From positions 1 to 40,671 of the forward strand of contig JAHJMN010000012.1 of NCBI GenBank assembly GCA_018821305.1: a stretch of DNA of 40,671 nucleotides. Reading direction: 5' to 3'. Below are positions 17,786 to 25,818 of this stretch, piece by piece; position 1 is the first letter of the stretch; each line of letters opens with the position of its first letter. The notes under the pieces are model-generated. The model was not told the origin of the DNA. It was given only the letters and a program-made list of their open reading frames with translations, and searched no databases. The stretch comes from Myxococcota bacterium (GTDB lineage Bacteria > Myxococcota_A > Polyangia > HGW-17). Both the position numbers and the translations under genes were made by a program.

Positions 17786-19654
17786 ATGACCAGATTGCGT
17801 CTGGAAACCATTCTCAATGATATAAAAAGCAATCCAACCATCGGAAAACTTACGGATTTTATGAGTTCAGTAAGTATTATGGAACTGTCCTCGTATCCAC
17901 AGTTTGTATCTGATTTCTGCCAATTCTGCCTTGATCGCGATGAACCTCTTTCCGTCTGGGAATGGACGGGAAAAGCTGTCATCAGGCCGGAAAACTTTAC
18001 TTATTTTGACCCGGTGCTGGGGCGGATTCATCTCACAGAATTCGAATCCACAGTAAAAATTGAATATGCACACTCATGCCTGAAAATGGGCAATATCGAG
18101 AAAGCTGATCGCCTTATCCGCAACATCTCAAATAATATTTCTGAGTCCGCGGTGATAAAGCGAATTGCAGACTACCACATCGACTCGTGGCTGTCTTCCG
18201 ACTACAGCGACACAATAAAAGAAGTCCAAAGCGTCCTTGAGAATTTAAATCTGAACACTCCCGATGGCTACTATGAAAAGGTTCTTCAAATAATCACCTT
18301 CCTTTCCGACGATAGCCTGACAGCTTTTACCCAAACCGCATCAATGTCTGCAAATCCTGCGGATATTCTTGATGCAATGCTTTGTGTAATCAAGTCTGTG
18401 TCACCCCAATCATCGGTTTTTTCAAACTTCCGGCAGGAAAGACGTCCGGCAATACTTAGAAAAAATCGGAAACTCCTTGGGAAAATTTGCAGTAAGAAGA
18501 ATCTACCGATTGATTTTATTGATGAAGCTATCCCCCCGGGAGACATTATCCTTTTTGCGGACCTTACATGTTCTCAATTGTATAATCCACAGTCCACTTT
18601 TCCCGGGGAGCTGCATTCTTACCTGAAGTCCCTGAACCCCGTGGAAGGATTCTCCACTGCTTCTTCCGGTTTTGACCTTGAGTTTCAAAAAACCCTTCTT
18701 TCTTTCTGCGGTGAAACATCCGCTGTTTTTCCCTATAAACCCGATGATTTCGCCGCAAGCCAAACCCTCCCCCCCGCAGTACGCGAGCTATACAATGAAA
18801 TAATAAGCGAAGGGGGAATAACTAAAATCATTACCGGGGGAAAAAAGGCTCAAATAGATGAAGCTACAGCCTTTTATAATATCCTGTACACTACAGGGCT
18901 CAGTGTTATTAAAGCCCTGCGCACAGGGGGAAGACTGATTCTTATCAAACTGAAATCAGAAAACGATGTTGAAAATGCCACCCATACGGCACTGGAACAA
19001 TTATGGGCTGAACTCAAGAATACCTGTTTTAATCATATTAAAGTCATCGAGAAAGTTTTCCGGACAGGGGGCAATTGCTCCTTCCCGGACAAAACCCGTG
19101 GGGAATCCACAAAAGACACAATGATAGCATCCATGTTTTTTGCTGATTCTGAAGGATTTTCTAAACTCACGGAAGATCAGATTCCCGTTTTTATGAAGGT
19201 TTTTTTAGACAACGTCACAAAAAACCTCGAAGGATTTGAAAAACCCGTGTGGATCAACACCTGGGGTGATGCCATTTACATGGTTTTTAAAAATATTTCC
19301 GAAGCGGCTTTTTTCGCCCTGGAACTTCAGTTATCACTTGCTGACCTGGATTGGACGGCTTACGGTCTCCCGGGGAGGATCAACCTGAGAATCGGGCTTC
19401 ACTGCGGCCCCGTTAATATTGTGGCAAATCCCTTGACGGGTAAAATGAATTACACGGGAAATCATGTAATCAAAACTGCCCGTCTGGAACCCGTCACGCC
19501 CCCGGGAAAAGTCTATGTAACAGAAGGTTTTGCCGCCTGCTGTAGCGCCCTCGGAGTTCCAGGTTTGCATTTTTCTTATGTCGGAAGGCTTGAATATTCT
19601 AAAGGTTTCGGGTCTTTTCCCGTTTACCTGCTGGAAAAGATAAAGCCAGGTTAG
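17786..19654 (+). CDS. Class III adenylate/guanylate cyclase domain protein
   Basis: 622 residues. The C-terminal domain (about 445-620) carries class III cyclase motifs: MFFADSEGFSKLTE with the first metal Asp, WGDAIYMVF with the second, IGLHCGPV, and GNHVIKTARLEPVTPPG, the region that supplies the transition-state Asn/Arg, here with some departures from the usual VNLAARLE. The N-terminal 440 residues have no recognised domain; parts look helical and repeat-like. No membrane segment was seen, so it is likely cytoplasmic. Product cAMP or cGMP cannot be decided. Five bases after the kinase stop, so co-transcribed and possibly in the same pathway. Confidence 0.82.
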   Translation: MTRLRLETILNDIKSNPTIGKLTDFMSSVSIMELSSYPQFVSDFCQFCLDRDEPLSVWEWTGKAVIRPENFTYFDPVLGRIHLTEFESTVKIEYAHSCLKMGNIEKADRLIRNISNNISESAVIKRIADYHIDSWLSSDYSDTIKEVQSVLENLNLNTPDGYYEKVLQIITFLSDDSLTAFTQTASMSANPADILDAMLCVIKSVSPQSSVFSNFRQERRPAILRKNRKLLGKICSKKNLPIDFIDEAIPPGDIILFADLTCSQLYNPQSTFPGELHSYLKSLNPVEGFSTASSGFDLEFQKTLLSFCGETSAVFPYKPDDFAASQTLPPAVRELYNEIISEGGITKIITGGKKAQIDEATAFYNILYTTGLSVIKALRTGGRLILIKLKSENDVENATHTALEQLWAELKNTCFNHIKVIEKVFRTGGNCSFPDKTRGESTKDTMIASMFFADSEGFSKLTEDQIPVFMKVFLDNVTKNLEGFEKPVWINTWGDAIYMVFKNISEAAFFALELQLSLADLDWTAYGLPGRINLRIGLHCGPVNIVANPLTGKMNYTGNHVIKTARLEPVTPPGKVYVTEGFAACCSALGVPGLHFSYVGRLEYSKGFGSFPVYLLEKIKPG

Positions 19655-19686
19655 TGTGAATAGTTTGACTTACGACTTTAAATTTT

Positions 19687-19705
19687 CCCGAAAGTCTCTT
19701 TCGGG
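19687..19705. terminator. Short hairpin between cyclase and peptidase genes
   Basis: CCCGAAAG-TCT-CTTTCGGG forms an 8-bp stem with a 3-base loop. No T-run follows on the plus strand, so it may be a weak terminator or an RNA-stability element rather than a classic intrinsic terminator. Confidence 0.35.
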
Positions 19706-19723
19706 TCACAATCGGAGGAAAAA

Positions 19724-21958
19724 ATGAAATTTGCCAGACTACTGATCCCTGCCCTGATACTGCTGCACTCCTTCTCAGCTTTCGGCGCCGAAGGCATGTA
19801 CCTTCCGGAGGATTTCAGCAAACTGAAGATAAAGGGTGTTAACGCACCCGAGCTCGCAGGACTTAAAACCGCTGTGGCGAAAGTAGCCCGGGGGGGAACC
19901 GGTTCTTTTGTAAGTTCTGAAGGTCTGCTTGTGACAAACCATCACGTTGCCTACCGCTGCATTGCAACCCTCAATGCATCGGAAAAACATCGGAATATCC
20001 TTAAAAACGGATTCTACACTGCGGATCGCAAAATGGAAATCCCCTGCCCCGGCTATGACCTGCTGGTAATTCAAGAACTTGTGGATGTTACCGACATCAT
20101 CAATAAATCGTTCCTTCCACGGGACCCCCTCAAAGTCAAACTTCGCAAAATCATCCGCAAGAGCGAAGAACTTGCCTCCGCCTGTGAAAAGAAAGGGCAA
20201 TACTGTGAAGTAAACTCCTTCCAGAGTGGCCTTCGCTGGATCATGAGCGTCCACATGAATATCCGGGATGTCAGGCTCGTTTACAGCCCTTCTCTCAACG
20301 TTGGAAAATTCGGCGGCGACATCGACAACTGGCGCTACCCGAGACACACCGGAGATTACACATTCTTACGTGCATGGGTTTCTCCCGACGGTAAAAGCGC
20401 CGATTACTCGAAAAACAACGTTCCCTACAAACCCCTTAAATTCCTCAAAGTATCCACCGAAGGTTTCAAAAAAGACGATTATCTTGTAGTTGCGGGCTTT
20501 CCCGGGCGTACCAATCGTTTTGCCACAAGTGTGGAAATCGACTTCCTCATGAAGACCGAAATTCCCACCCGTTTAGCATTTTATAAAAAGCTCCTTTCCA
20601 TCATTGAAGACCCGAAAAACGCTGGCGAAACTCTTCCTTATGAAGGACTTAAAGCTGGGCTGAATAACGCAACGAAATACTATGGGGACCTCACATCTTC
20701 ACTGACAAAATTAAATCTCACAAAACTTAAAACTGCCGAAGAAGAAAAACTTGAAAAGTCTCTCGGAAAAACCGGTACTAAGTATCGCAACACCATAAAA
20801 GAAATTGAAAAGATACTTAAATCCGCCTCCACCTGGTACACGAAAGAAATTATTTTCTCCATTTTAGAACGACTCACCGCTTCCACAAAGGCTGCTGTAA
20901 CCCTCTCCCGATGGGACCGATACAAAAAAATTCCCAGTGTGGAACGCATTGACGAACTGTACCGGGATCGCAACCTGTATCGCGTCAAGGGCTCCCTCAA
21001 GTCCCTGGAAATGACATCATCAAGGCGTATTGAAATCAAATTCCTCCAGTATCTCCTCGGGGAACTGAAAGCAAAAATGCCCAATGATCCCTTAATCCGC
21101 AAAATCGACGCAATTCATAAAAAATACATGAACATTATGAAGGCAGAAGCAGCCCGCAGGCTCATGACAATTAAAGACTACTACCGTTTTGCCCTCGTTG
21201 AAGACTGGACCGATGATGGGCTTCTTCAGTTCCTGCACATTGCATTTGCGAAAACATCCATTTTCAGTTGGACTCGCCTCCCGAGAGAATTCAAAAGAAC
21301 CAGAATCCAGCGTCAACAATATTTCGACCTCAAAGCAGGACAGTTAAGCAAAGTCAATGATCCTCTTGTTGAATTCGGCCTTGCTATTGATCAGGAAATC
21401 GCCGCCCACAAGCAGAAAAACGCTGACTTCTATGCCCGTCTTCCTATGGATGTTAAATCATCAATGATAAAAGAATACCTGAAACCCGCTTATTATGATG
21501 CAAACTTCACTCTGAGATACAGTTACGGTAAAGTTGCCAACTACACGGATACTTCAAACGGCAAAAAGCACCCTTACTTAACGGGCTTTTCTGCCATGCT
21601 CGCTAAATACACGGGAAAATACCCCTTTGATCTTTCATCCAAAGTGAGAATGCTCGGCAAGCAATCTTATTTGACATCGTCCGTTTATGACAAAGTTATC
21701 AAAGATATTCCTCTAAATTTCACCACAAAACTTGATACAACAGGCGGCAACAGCGGCTCCCCGGTTTTAAACGGCAAGGGTGAACTTGTGGGCCTGTTGT
21801 TCGACGGCACCCCGGAAAGCATTGCCAGCGACTACATTTTCGGTGATGACCAGCGAAGCATCTGCTTTGACATCCGTTTCGCCATCTTCCTCCTGAAACA
21901 CCAATTAAAAGACAGCGTGTTACTAAAGGAAATGAACCTGACCCCAGCCAAAATCTAA
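19724..21958 (+). CDS. S46 family dipeptidyl-peptidase (DPP7/DPP11-like)
   Basis: 744 residues with a signal peptide (KFARLLIPALILLHSFSAFG). S46 features are clear: TNHHVAY with catalytic His74, HTGDYTFLR with the likely catalytic Asp211, and GGNSGSPV with the nucleophilic Ser near residue 675. The length suits this exopeptidase family (about 700-740), which removes dipeptides from peptide N-termini in the periplasm. Start chosen at 19724 with GGAGGA upstream. Substrate preference (DPP7 hydrophobic or DPP11 acidic) depends on a residue near DDQRSICFDIRF and was not assigned. Confidence 0.92.
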   Translation: MKFARLLIPALILLHSFSAFGAEGMYLPEDFSKLKIKGVNAPELAGLKTAVAKVARGGTGSFVSSEGLLVTNHHVAYRCIATLNASEKHRNILKNGFYTADRKMEIPCPGYDLLVIQELVDVTDIINKSFLPRDPLKVKLRKIIRKSEELASACEKKGQYCEVNSFQSGLRWIMSVHMNIRDVRLVYSPSLNVGKFGGDIDNWRYPRHTGDYTFLRAWVSPDGKSADYSKNNVPYKPLKFLKVSTEGFKKDDYLVVAGFPGRTNRFATSVEIDFLMKTEIPTRLAFYKKLLSIIEDPKNAGETLPYEGLKAGLNNATKYYGDLTSSLTKLNLTKLKTAEEEKLEKSLGKTGTKYRNTIKEIEKILKSASTWYTKEIIFSILERLTASTKAAVTLSRWDRYKKIPSVERIDELYRDRNLYRVKGSLKSLEMTSSRRIEIKFLQYLLGELKAKMPNDPLIRKIDAIHKKYMNIMKAEAARRLMTIKDYYRFALVEDWTDDGLLQFLHIAFAKTSIFSWTRLPREFKRTRIQRQQYFDLKAGQLSKVNDPLVEFGLAIDQEIAAHKQKNADFYARLPMDVKSSMIKEYLKPAYYDANFTLRYSYGKVANYTDTSNGKKHPYLTGFSAMLAKYTGKYPFDLSSKVRMLGKQSYLTSSVYDKVIKDIPLNFTTKLDTTGGNSGSPVLNGKGELVGLLFDGTPESIASDYIFGDDQRSICFDIRFAIFLLKHQLKDSVLLKEMNLTPAKI

Positions 21959-22045
21959 CGCAATAAATATTGGAGGGAAATTAAAATCCCCCCAAAGGTT
22001 TAATGAGCTTTGAGCCAATGAAATGAACCAAATCCGAAATACAAC

Positions 22046-22510
22046 AGAGCGAAATGAAATGAGCGGAATGTTTTCGACGCCGCAGGCGTGGGGAGTCCAG
22101 AGGGGGCATTGCCCCCTTTGTGCCGATTCAAGGGGGATTGGGGGGAAATCGGAATCCCCCCAACTGAGAGGTTTAAGGAGAGCTGCGCTCTCCTTGATTA
22201 AATATGAGAAGGTTAATTTTAATAATAAAAAAGGCATTTTCAAATAATGCACAAACAGAAATGAGCGAAACCTGAGTGAGCGATATCCTGGCCGCTTTAT
22301 ACATAAAAAACACCACAGCGAAACGAAGTGAGCGACTAACTCGTTACTGTCCTGAAATACAAGAAATCAAATTTTTCGCCGATTTTTTGCTCAGGACAGT
22401 AACCGCAAGGTGTTGCAAATATTACTAGTGGCCGGATAGAATTTTTAATAAAATTCTTCGCGATGCGAATTTCCGGACACGAACTAACTCAACTAAAGTA
22501 AGCATCGCTT
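22046..22510 (+). repeat. AGCGAAA repeat, copy 2, carrying insertions
   Basis: It matches the copy at 10296-10446 in order: AGAGCGAAATG and GAGCGGAATGTTTTC, a variable small hairpin (ACGCC-GCA-GGCGT here), AAATGAGCGAAAC, TGGCCGCTTTATA, GAAGTGAGCGAC, CTCAACTAA and GCATCGCT. It is interrupted by about 160 bp of hairpin-rich sequence (about 22092-22258) and by the TGTCCTG element at 22343-22482. Confidence 0.7.
22343..22482 (-). mobile_element. TGTCCTG element, copy 2 (140 bp), with 8-bp target duplication
   Basis: Flanked by exact ACTAACTC at 22335-22342 and 22483-22490. The uninterrupted counterpart at 10296-10446 shows what the site looked like before insertion. Ends read GTTACTGTCCTGAAAT and, on the other strand, TCGTGTCCGGAAATT. 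Inner hairpins TTCGC-GAT-GCGAA and GAATTTT-TAAT-AAAATTC correspond in place but not in sequence to those of copy 1. Confidence 0.8.
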
Positions 22511-22526
22511 TAAAAAGGAAGTTAAA

Positions 22527-23234
22527 ATGAAAGCTCTTCACATCGAAGCATCACCTGATCAAATTGCACCTTTTGTAATGCTCCCGGGAGACCCCCTGCG
22601 GGCAAAACACATTGCGGAAACATTTTTTGAAAACCCAAACTGTTACAACCAGATCCGCAACATGTTCGGGTTCACAGGAAACTGGCAAGGCCAGCGCGTT
22701 TCCGTGCAGGGAACCGGAATGGGTATTCCCTCCATGAGCATTTACGTAAACGAACTGATTCGGTTTTATAACGCCAAAACTCTCATAAGAGTCGGTACCT
22801 GCGGAAGCATTCATCCTGACCTTAAATGCGGTGATATCATTCTTGCACAGGGAGGATGCAGTGACGGCAACATAAACAATCACACATTTTCCGGCATGAA
22901 CTTCGCACCCATAGCTGACTTCGACCTTCTGCGCAAAGCAGCCCGGAAAGCTGAAGAACTAAACCTGCACTTTAAAACAGGCAACGTCCTCTCTTCCGAT
23001 GTGTTTTACAACGATAATAAAGATTTCTACCGCATCTGGGCGGACCACAACGTCCTCGGTATCGAAATGGAAACCGCAGGCCTCTACACCATAGCTGCTA
23101 AACACAAAGTCCGCGCCCTTTCCATTCTCACCGTAAGCGACAACATCCTCACAGGCGAACTCTCCACCCCCACCGAACGCCAGACCTCCTTCACCACCAT
23201 GGTCCACCTCGCCCTCTCCTGCACCAAGGTATAA
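22527..23234 (+). CDS. deoD: Purine nucleoside phosphorylase, DeoD type
   Basis: 235 residues, the usual length of hexameric bacterial PNP. Motifs: MLPGDPLRAK near the N-terminus, GTGMGIPS phosphate region, RVGTCGSIHPDLKCGDIIL, and GIEMETAGLY with the ribose-binding MET. The base-binding loop TVSDNILTGE followed by TPTERQTSF contains the Asp and Arg used for proton transfer in the E. coli enzyme. It cleaves purine (deoxy)ribonucleosides with phosphate in salvage. The start has AAGGAAG nine bases upstream, just after a repeat block, so promoter signals may lie inside the repeat. Confidence 0.95.
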   Translation: MKALHIEASPDQIAPFVMLPGDPLRAKHIAETFFENPNCYNQIRNMFGFTGNWQGQRVSVQGTGMGIPSMSIYVNELIRFYNAKTLIRVGTCGSIHPDLKCGDIILAQGGCSDGNINNHTFSGMNFAPIADFDLLRKAARKAEELNLHFKTGNVLSSDVFYNDNKDFYRIWADHNVLGIEMETAGLYTIAAKHKVRALSILTVSDNILTGELSTPTERQTSFTTMVHLALSCTKV

Positions 23235-23245
23235 ACCCCAGAACA

Positions 23246-23300
23246 GACATGAATGACGTCACCCCTGAATCATCATGCGACTTTGAATGAACGGATCATG
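23246..23300 (+). repeat. CACCCCTGAATCC-family half-unit
   Basis: CATGAATGACGTCACCCCTG, then AATGAACGGATCATG, matches the consensus half-unit seen near 25120, 26955 and 33545-34220. Directly after it TGAACT-GAAT-AGTTCA (23299-23314) forms a small hairpin at the stop codon of the convergent lipoprotein gene. Confidence 0.7.
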
Positions 23301-23311
23301 AACTGAATAGT

Positions 23312-24844
23312 TCAGGGATGGGAGATGAGATAGCGGCCATCAGCCTGACGAACCACAAGAGTATCTTCATTAATATTCACAACGGGCAGAATGCCAAAAA
23401 GATCAGAGGACCAGGCGCCGGAACTGAAAAGACCGGTGGTAGGCTGAACATAAAAGAGGCTCATGTCATAAAGAATGCCGCTGTAAGATGTAGGAGTACC
23501 TGTACGTGTCCAGTATCTGTCCGGGCCCGCACGACGTTCCGTAGCAGTTGTGGGATCGGAGAACCAATCCAGAACGGGACCGTCGCTGGATAAGAAAGTT
23601 CCACCAAGCTCTGTACGGGAAGGTATGAAAACATAGTTGTCTACAGTTCCTGACGAAGGTGTAGACTGTGGATTATCAAGGGCCCAATCCACGGGAGTAA
23701 GTTCAACTATGCTCTTGAACTCATCGGAAAAACTCTCATAAACGCCTGTAACGTCGTCATTGAGCCAGGTCCTCAATGTGCAAGCTTCCCATTTATTGTA
23801 CCAACCACCATCATGGAAACCACGGAGTGATACAATCCCGGAGCTCATAAGAGTTACTGTTTCAGGGAGATAGGCGCGATGGACTACACGCCACTCAATT
23901 GTATTTCCATCAAAATTCCAGGTATCATCATAAACGATTGCGCCCAGAGCGAGAAACTTAACGGGAACCGGGCCGTAATTGCACATGTGAGTAATGCTCT
24001 CAGAACCGGCAACGCATACACCAGTTCCATCGTCGGCGCAAATTACAATACGAAGCCCGCCTTCAGTACAGTCGCCCTCAACACCAGCGAAGGATGTTGA
24101 AGTAATTATTGGAGTAAGAGCATCGGTACCATCCGTTCCAGTTTCACCGTTACAAACATAGGTTGTTGTCTCAGAACCGGTAACGCATACACCAGCTCCA
24201 TCGTCGGCGCAAATTACAACACGAAGCCCACCTTCCGTGCAGTCTCCCTCAACACCCGTGAAGGGAGTTGTTGTAATTATGGGAGAAAGAGCATCGGTAC
24301 CATTTGTTCCAGCTTCACCGTTACAAACATAGGTTGTTGTCTCAGAACCGGCAACACATACGCCAAATCCATCATCAGTGCAGGCTTCAATACGAAGTCC
24401 GCCTTCCGTGCAGTCTCCCTCAACGCCATCGAAGGGAGTTGTTGTAATTATAGGAGAATTAGCATCGGTACCATTTGTTCCAGCTTCACCGTTACAAACA
24501 TAGGTTGTTGTCTCGGTGCCTTCAGCACACGTGCCAGTACCATCATCGGTGCAAGCTACAATCATCACACCACCGTCGCTACAATCACCCATGGCCCCTT
24601 CAAAGGGAGTAGCGGTCACAAGTGGAGGAGTTGCATTTTCACCAGGGGCGCCATTGCATATAATTTCATCCACTCCATCGACCGTGAGCACAACGCCCCC
24701 ATGAGGGCATTGTTCTATTGTAGCACTCACCATATCCACGTTAGAACCACTGGATGCGGTGCCGTCATCGCAACTGATGGCCAAAAATGTCATTGATAAA
24801 ACCATTGTTGCAAAAATTAAACCTTTAAAAATCGATTGTTGCAT
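23312..24844 (-). CDS. Lipoprotein with tandem Cys repeats and a C-terminal DUF6273-like domain
   Basis: 510 residues. The lipobox LAISC near residue 25 marks an acylated protein. Residues about 70-300 are four 57-residue units (pattern TPFxGVEGDCTEGGLRIxxC, then ETTTYVCNGEAGTNGTDA), resembling the Cys/Gly repeats called DUF7151 in Myxococcota-type proteins. The last 200 residues (IEWRVVHR, TLMSSGIVSLRGFHDGG, CTLRTWLNDD, VFIPSRTELGG) look like a DUF6273 / formylglycine-type domain. Outer-membrane anchored and displayed, function unknown. It converges with deoD. Confidence 0.82.
   Translation of the reverse strand: MQQSIFKGLIFATMVLSMTFLAISCDDGTASSGSNVDMVSATIEQCPHGGVVLTVDGVDEIICNGAPGENATPPLVTATPFEGAMGDCSDGGVMIVACTDDGTGTCAEGTETTTYVCNGEAGTNGTDANSPIITTTPFDGVEGDCTEGGLRIEACTDDGFGVCVAGSETTTYVCNGEAGTNGTDALSPIITTTPFTGVEGDCTEGGLRVVICADDGAGVCVTGSETTTYVCNGETGTDGTDALTPIITSTSFAGVEGDCTEGGLRIVICADDGTGVCVAGSESITHMCNYGPVPVKFLALGAIVYDDTWNFDGNTIEWRVVHRAYLPETVTLMSSGIVSLRGFHDGGWYNKWEACTLRTWLNDDVTGVYESFSDEFKSIVELTPVDWALDNPQSTPSSGTVDNYVFIPSRTELGGTFLSSDGPVLDWFSDPTTATERRAGPDRYWTRTGTPTSYSGILYDMSLFYVQPTTGLFSSGAWSSDLFGILPVVNINEDTLVVRQADGRYLISHP
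23966..24630 (-). repeat. 171-bp tandem repeats inside the lipoprotein gene
   Basis: Four consecutive 171-bp units encode the 57-residue Cys repeats. Neighbouring units share long identical stretches, for example the complement of GCATCGGTACCATTTGTTCC, so copy number may vary between strains. Confidence 0.75.
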
Positions 24845-25017
24845 TACAGTCTTCTTTCGTTTGAGGAAATAACGTTTTCCAATAATTTGAGAAACAAAAA
24901 AACATCATAACATAGCCAGTGGCCGAAATAAAACAAAGAAATAGAATTTTTTTTACACAAAGCAAAATAAGAGCACAATCAACGAAAACCCAATTTTTTT
25001 CCGGGGGGAACCATCTC

Positions 25018-25053
25018 GATTCGCTCGCGAAGGATTTTATCAAAAATCCAACG
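25018..25053 (+). repeat. Fragment of the TGTCCTG element
   Basis: ATTCGCTCGCGAAGGATTTT and ATCAAAAATCC match the first inner part of copy 1 (9238-9270) almost exactly, but both element ends are missing. Confidence 0.6.
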
Positions 25054-25495
25054 TTTTGTAATCGCATCGATGTGAATGCTCACAGGCAAATCCAATCATT
25101 GACAGTGAACCTGGGGATCATAAACCTGAATGACCACACCCCTGAATCCCCACACAATATTGAATGAACGGATCATAAAACGGATTTACGCGAACCTGAA
25201 TGCAACCCACCACCCCAAAAAGAAACACCGGATAAAGAGCCACAACGTGGCTCACACACATTAGCGAAGGAATTAAAAATGCCAAAGGCATTGAAAATCC
25301 CTGGTACGAAACCACCAACACACCCTTTTCCCCTTCAAGTGCGCCGCCTGCGGCGGCGCACTTGAAGGGGAAAAGGAAATGGATTCAAACCAATTCCCAG
25401 AGCTGAAGCACTGGGCTAATTAAGGGCGTTCTACGAACGCGGAAATTCCGACGTTTTATAATCACATAGACATAAATGACCTCACCCCTGAATCC
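25053..25495 (+). repeat. Structured CACCCCTGAATCC repeat, copy A
   Basis: Order of modules: GTTTTGTAATCGCAT, CAGGCAAATCCAATC, GGGGATCAT, half-unit with CACCCCTGAATCC, AAACACCGGATAAA, hairpin GAGCCAC-AAC-GTGGCTC (25237-25253), TTAGCGAAGG, hairpin AATGCC-AAA-GGCATT (25278-25292), the 25-bp hairpin (25324-25376), hairpin CCCAGAGCTGAAGCACTGGG (25396-25415), hairpin GCGTTC-TAC-GAACGC (25426-25440), then a final half-unit. The same modules recur at 33191-34247 and, reversed, at 39745-40386, with different stem sequences. Confidence 0.75.
25324..25376 (+). ncRNA. 25-bp perfect hairpin of repeat copy A (possible structured RNA or DNA)
   Basis: Arms 25324-25348 and 25352-25376 are perfectly complementary, with loop TGC. 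The inner GCGCCGCC / GGCGGCGC is shared with the other copies; the outer part (CCCCTTCAAGT) is not, yet it is still paired. There is no T-run, so a simple terminator is unlikely. Confidence 0.5.
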
Positions 25496-25560
25496 TAATC
25501 AGCACTTTCCACCGTTACCCCCATCCAGACATTCTCCAACCATTCCAGTCGTTTTCCGGG
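25496..25560 (-). pseudogene. DUF5131 gene fragment
   Basis: The minus strand reads LEWLENVWMGVTVESAD, matching LEWPENVWMGVTVESAD of the DUF5131 gene at 27272-27921. At DNA level about 50 bases align closely with 27510-27563. The fragment has no start and no downstream part and begins at the end of a CACCCCTGAATCC half-unit, so it looks like debris from recombination at the repeat. Confidence 0.7.
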
Positions 25561-25685
25561 ATTGGGTCAGGCAGTCATGGGGAATGATCTTCTTGACAAA
25601 TTATATTGCGGAGATATAAATTTTCACACTATGCTTTTTCAAGGAATTTTTATAATCAAAATACAATTGAAAATAGTAATGAGCA

Positions 25686-25781
25686 ATGACTGAACAACAA
25701 ATAGAACAAGGTCTAATCCAAAAACTGTGCGATCTCAAATACACTTATCGCCCGGACATCAGAGACCGCGCCTCTCGGTAG
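25686..25781 (+). pseudogene. hsdR: Type I restriction endonuclease R subunit, N-terminal fragment
   Basis: A 31-codon frame encodes MTEQQIEQGLIQKL then CDLKYTYRPDIRDRASR and stops. This matches the usual beginning of HsdR proteins (TEQ-LE-LI-KL-DLKYTYRPDIRDR), whose full length is about 1000 residues. In the same frame after the TAG the sequence continues QLFHYHLTEHPNE to a stop at 25826, possibly what is left of the far end after an internal deletion. All motor and nuclease parts are absent. Confidence 0.7.
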
Positions 25782-25818
25782 CCACAACTGTTCCACTACC
25801 ACCTCACGGAGCATCCGA

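Larger units (their letters stand above)
21959..22526. other. Gene-free stretch made of nested repeats
   Basis: No gene is credible. It holds two related G/C-run segments (around 21972-22001 and 22136-22175; GGGGGGAAATCGG then AATCCCCCC, able to fold), the second AGCGAAA repeat copy and a TGTCCTG element. Hairpins include AGGGGGC-ATT-GCCCCCT followed by TT (22101-22119), a possible terminator, and GGAGAGC-TGC-GCTCTCC (about 22176-22192). Confidence 0.7.
24845..25685. other. Repeat-filled stretch without intact genes
   Basis: The first 170 bp are AT-rich and must hold the promoter of the lipoprotein gene. Then come a TGTCCTG element fragment (25018-25053), a large structured repeat (25053-25495), a DUF5131 gene fragment (about 25496-25560) and about 120 bp of AT-rich DNA without recognisable content. 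Confidence 0.7.

Noticed and set aside
25324-25376. Ordinary intrinsic terminator
   Set aside because: The stem is far longer than usual, there is no T-run on either side, and no gene ends close by; the same hairpin recurs in a fixed module order.
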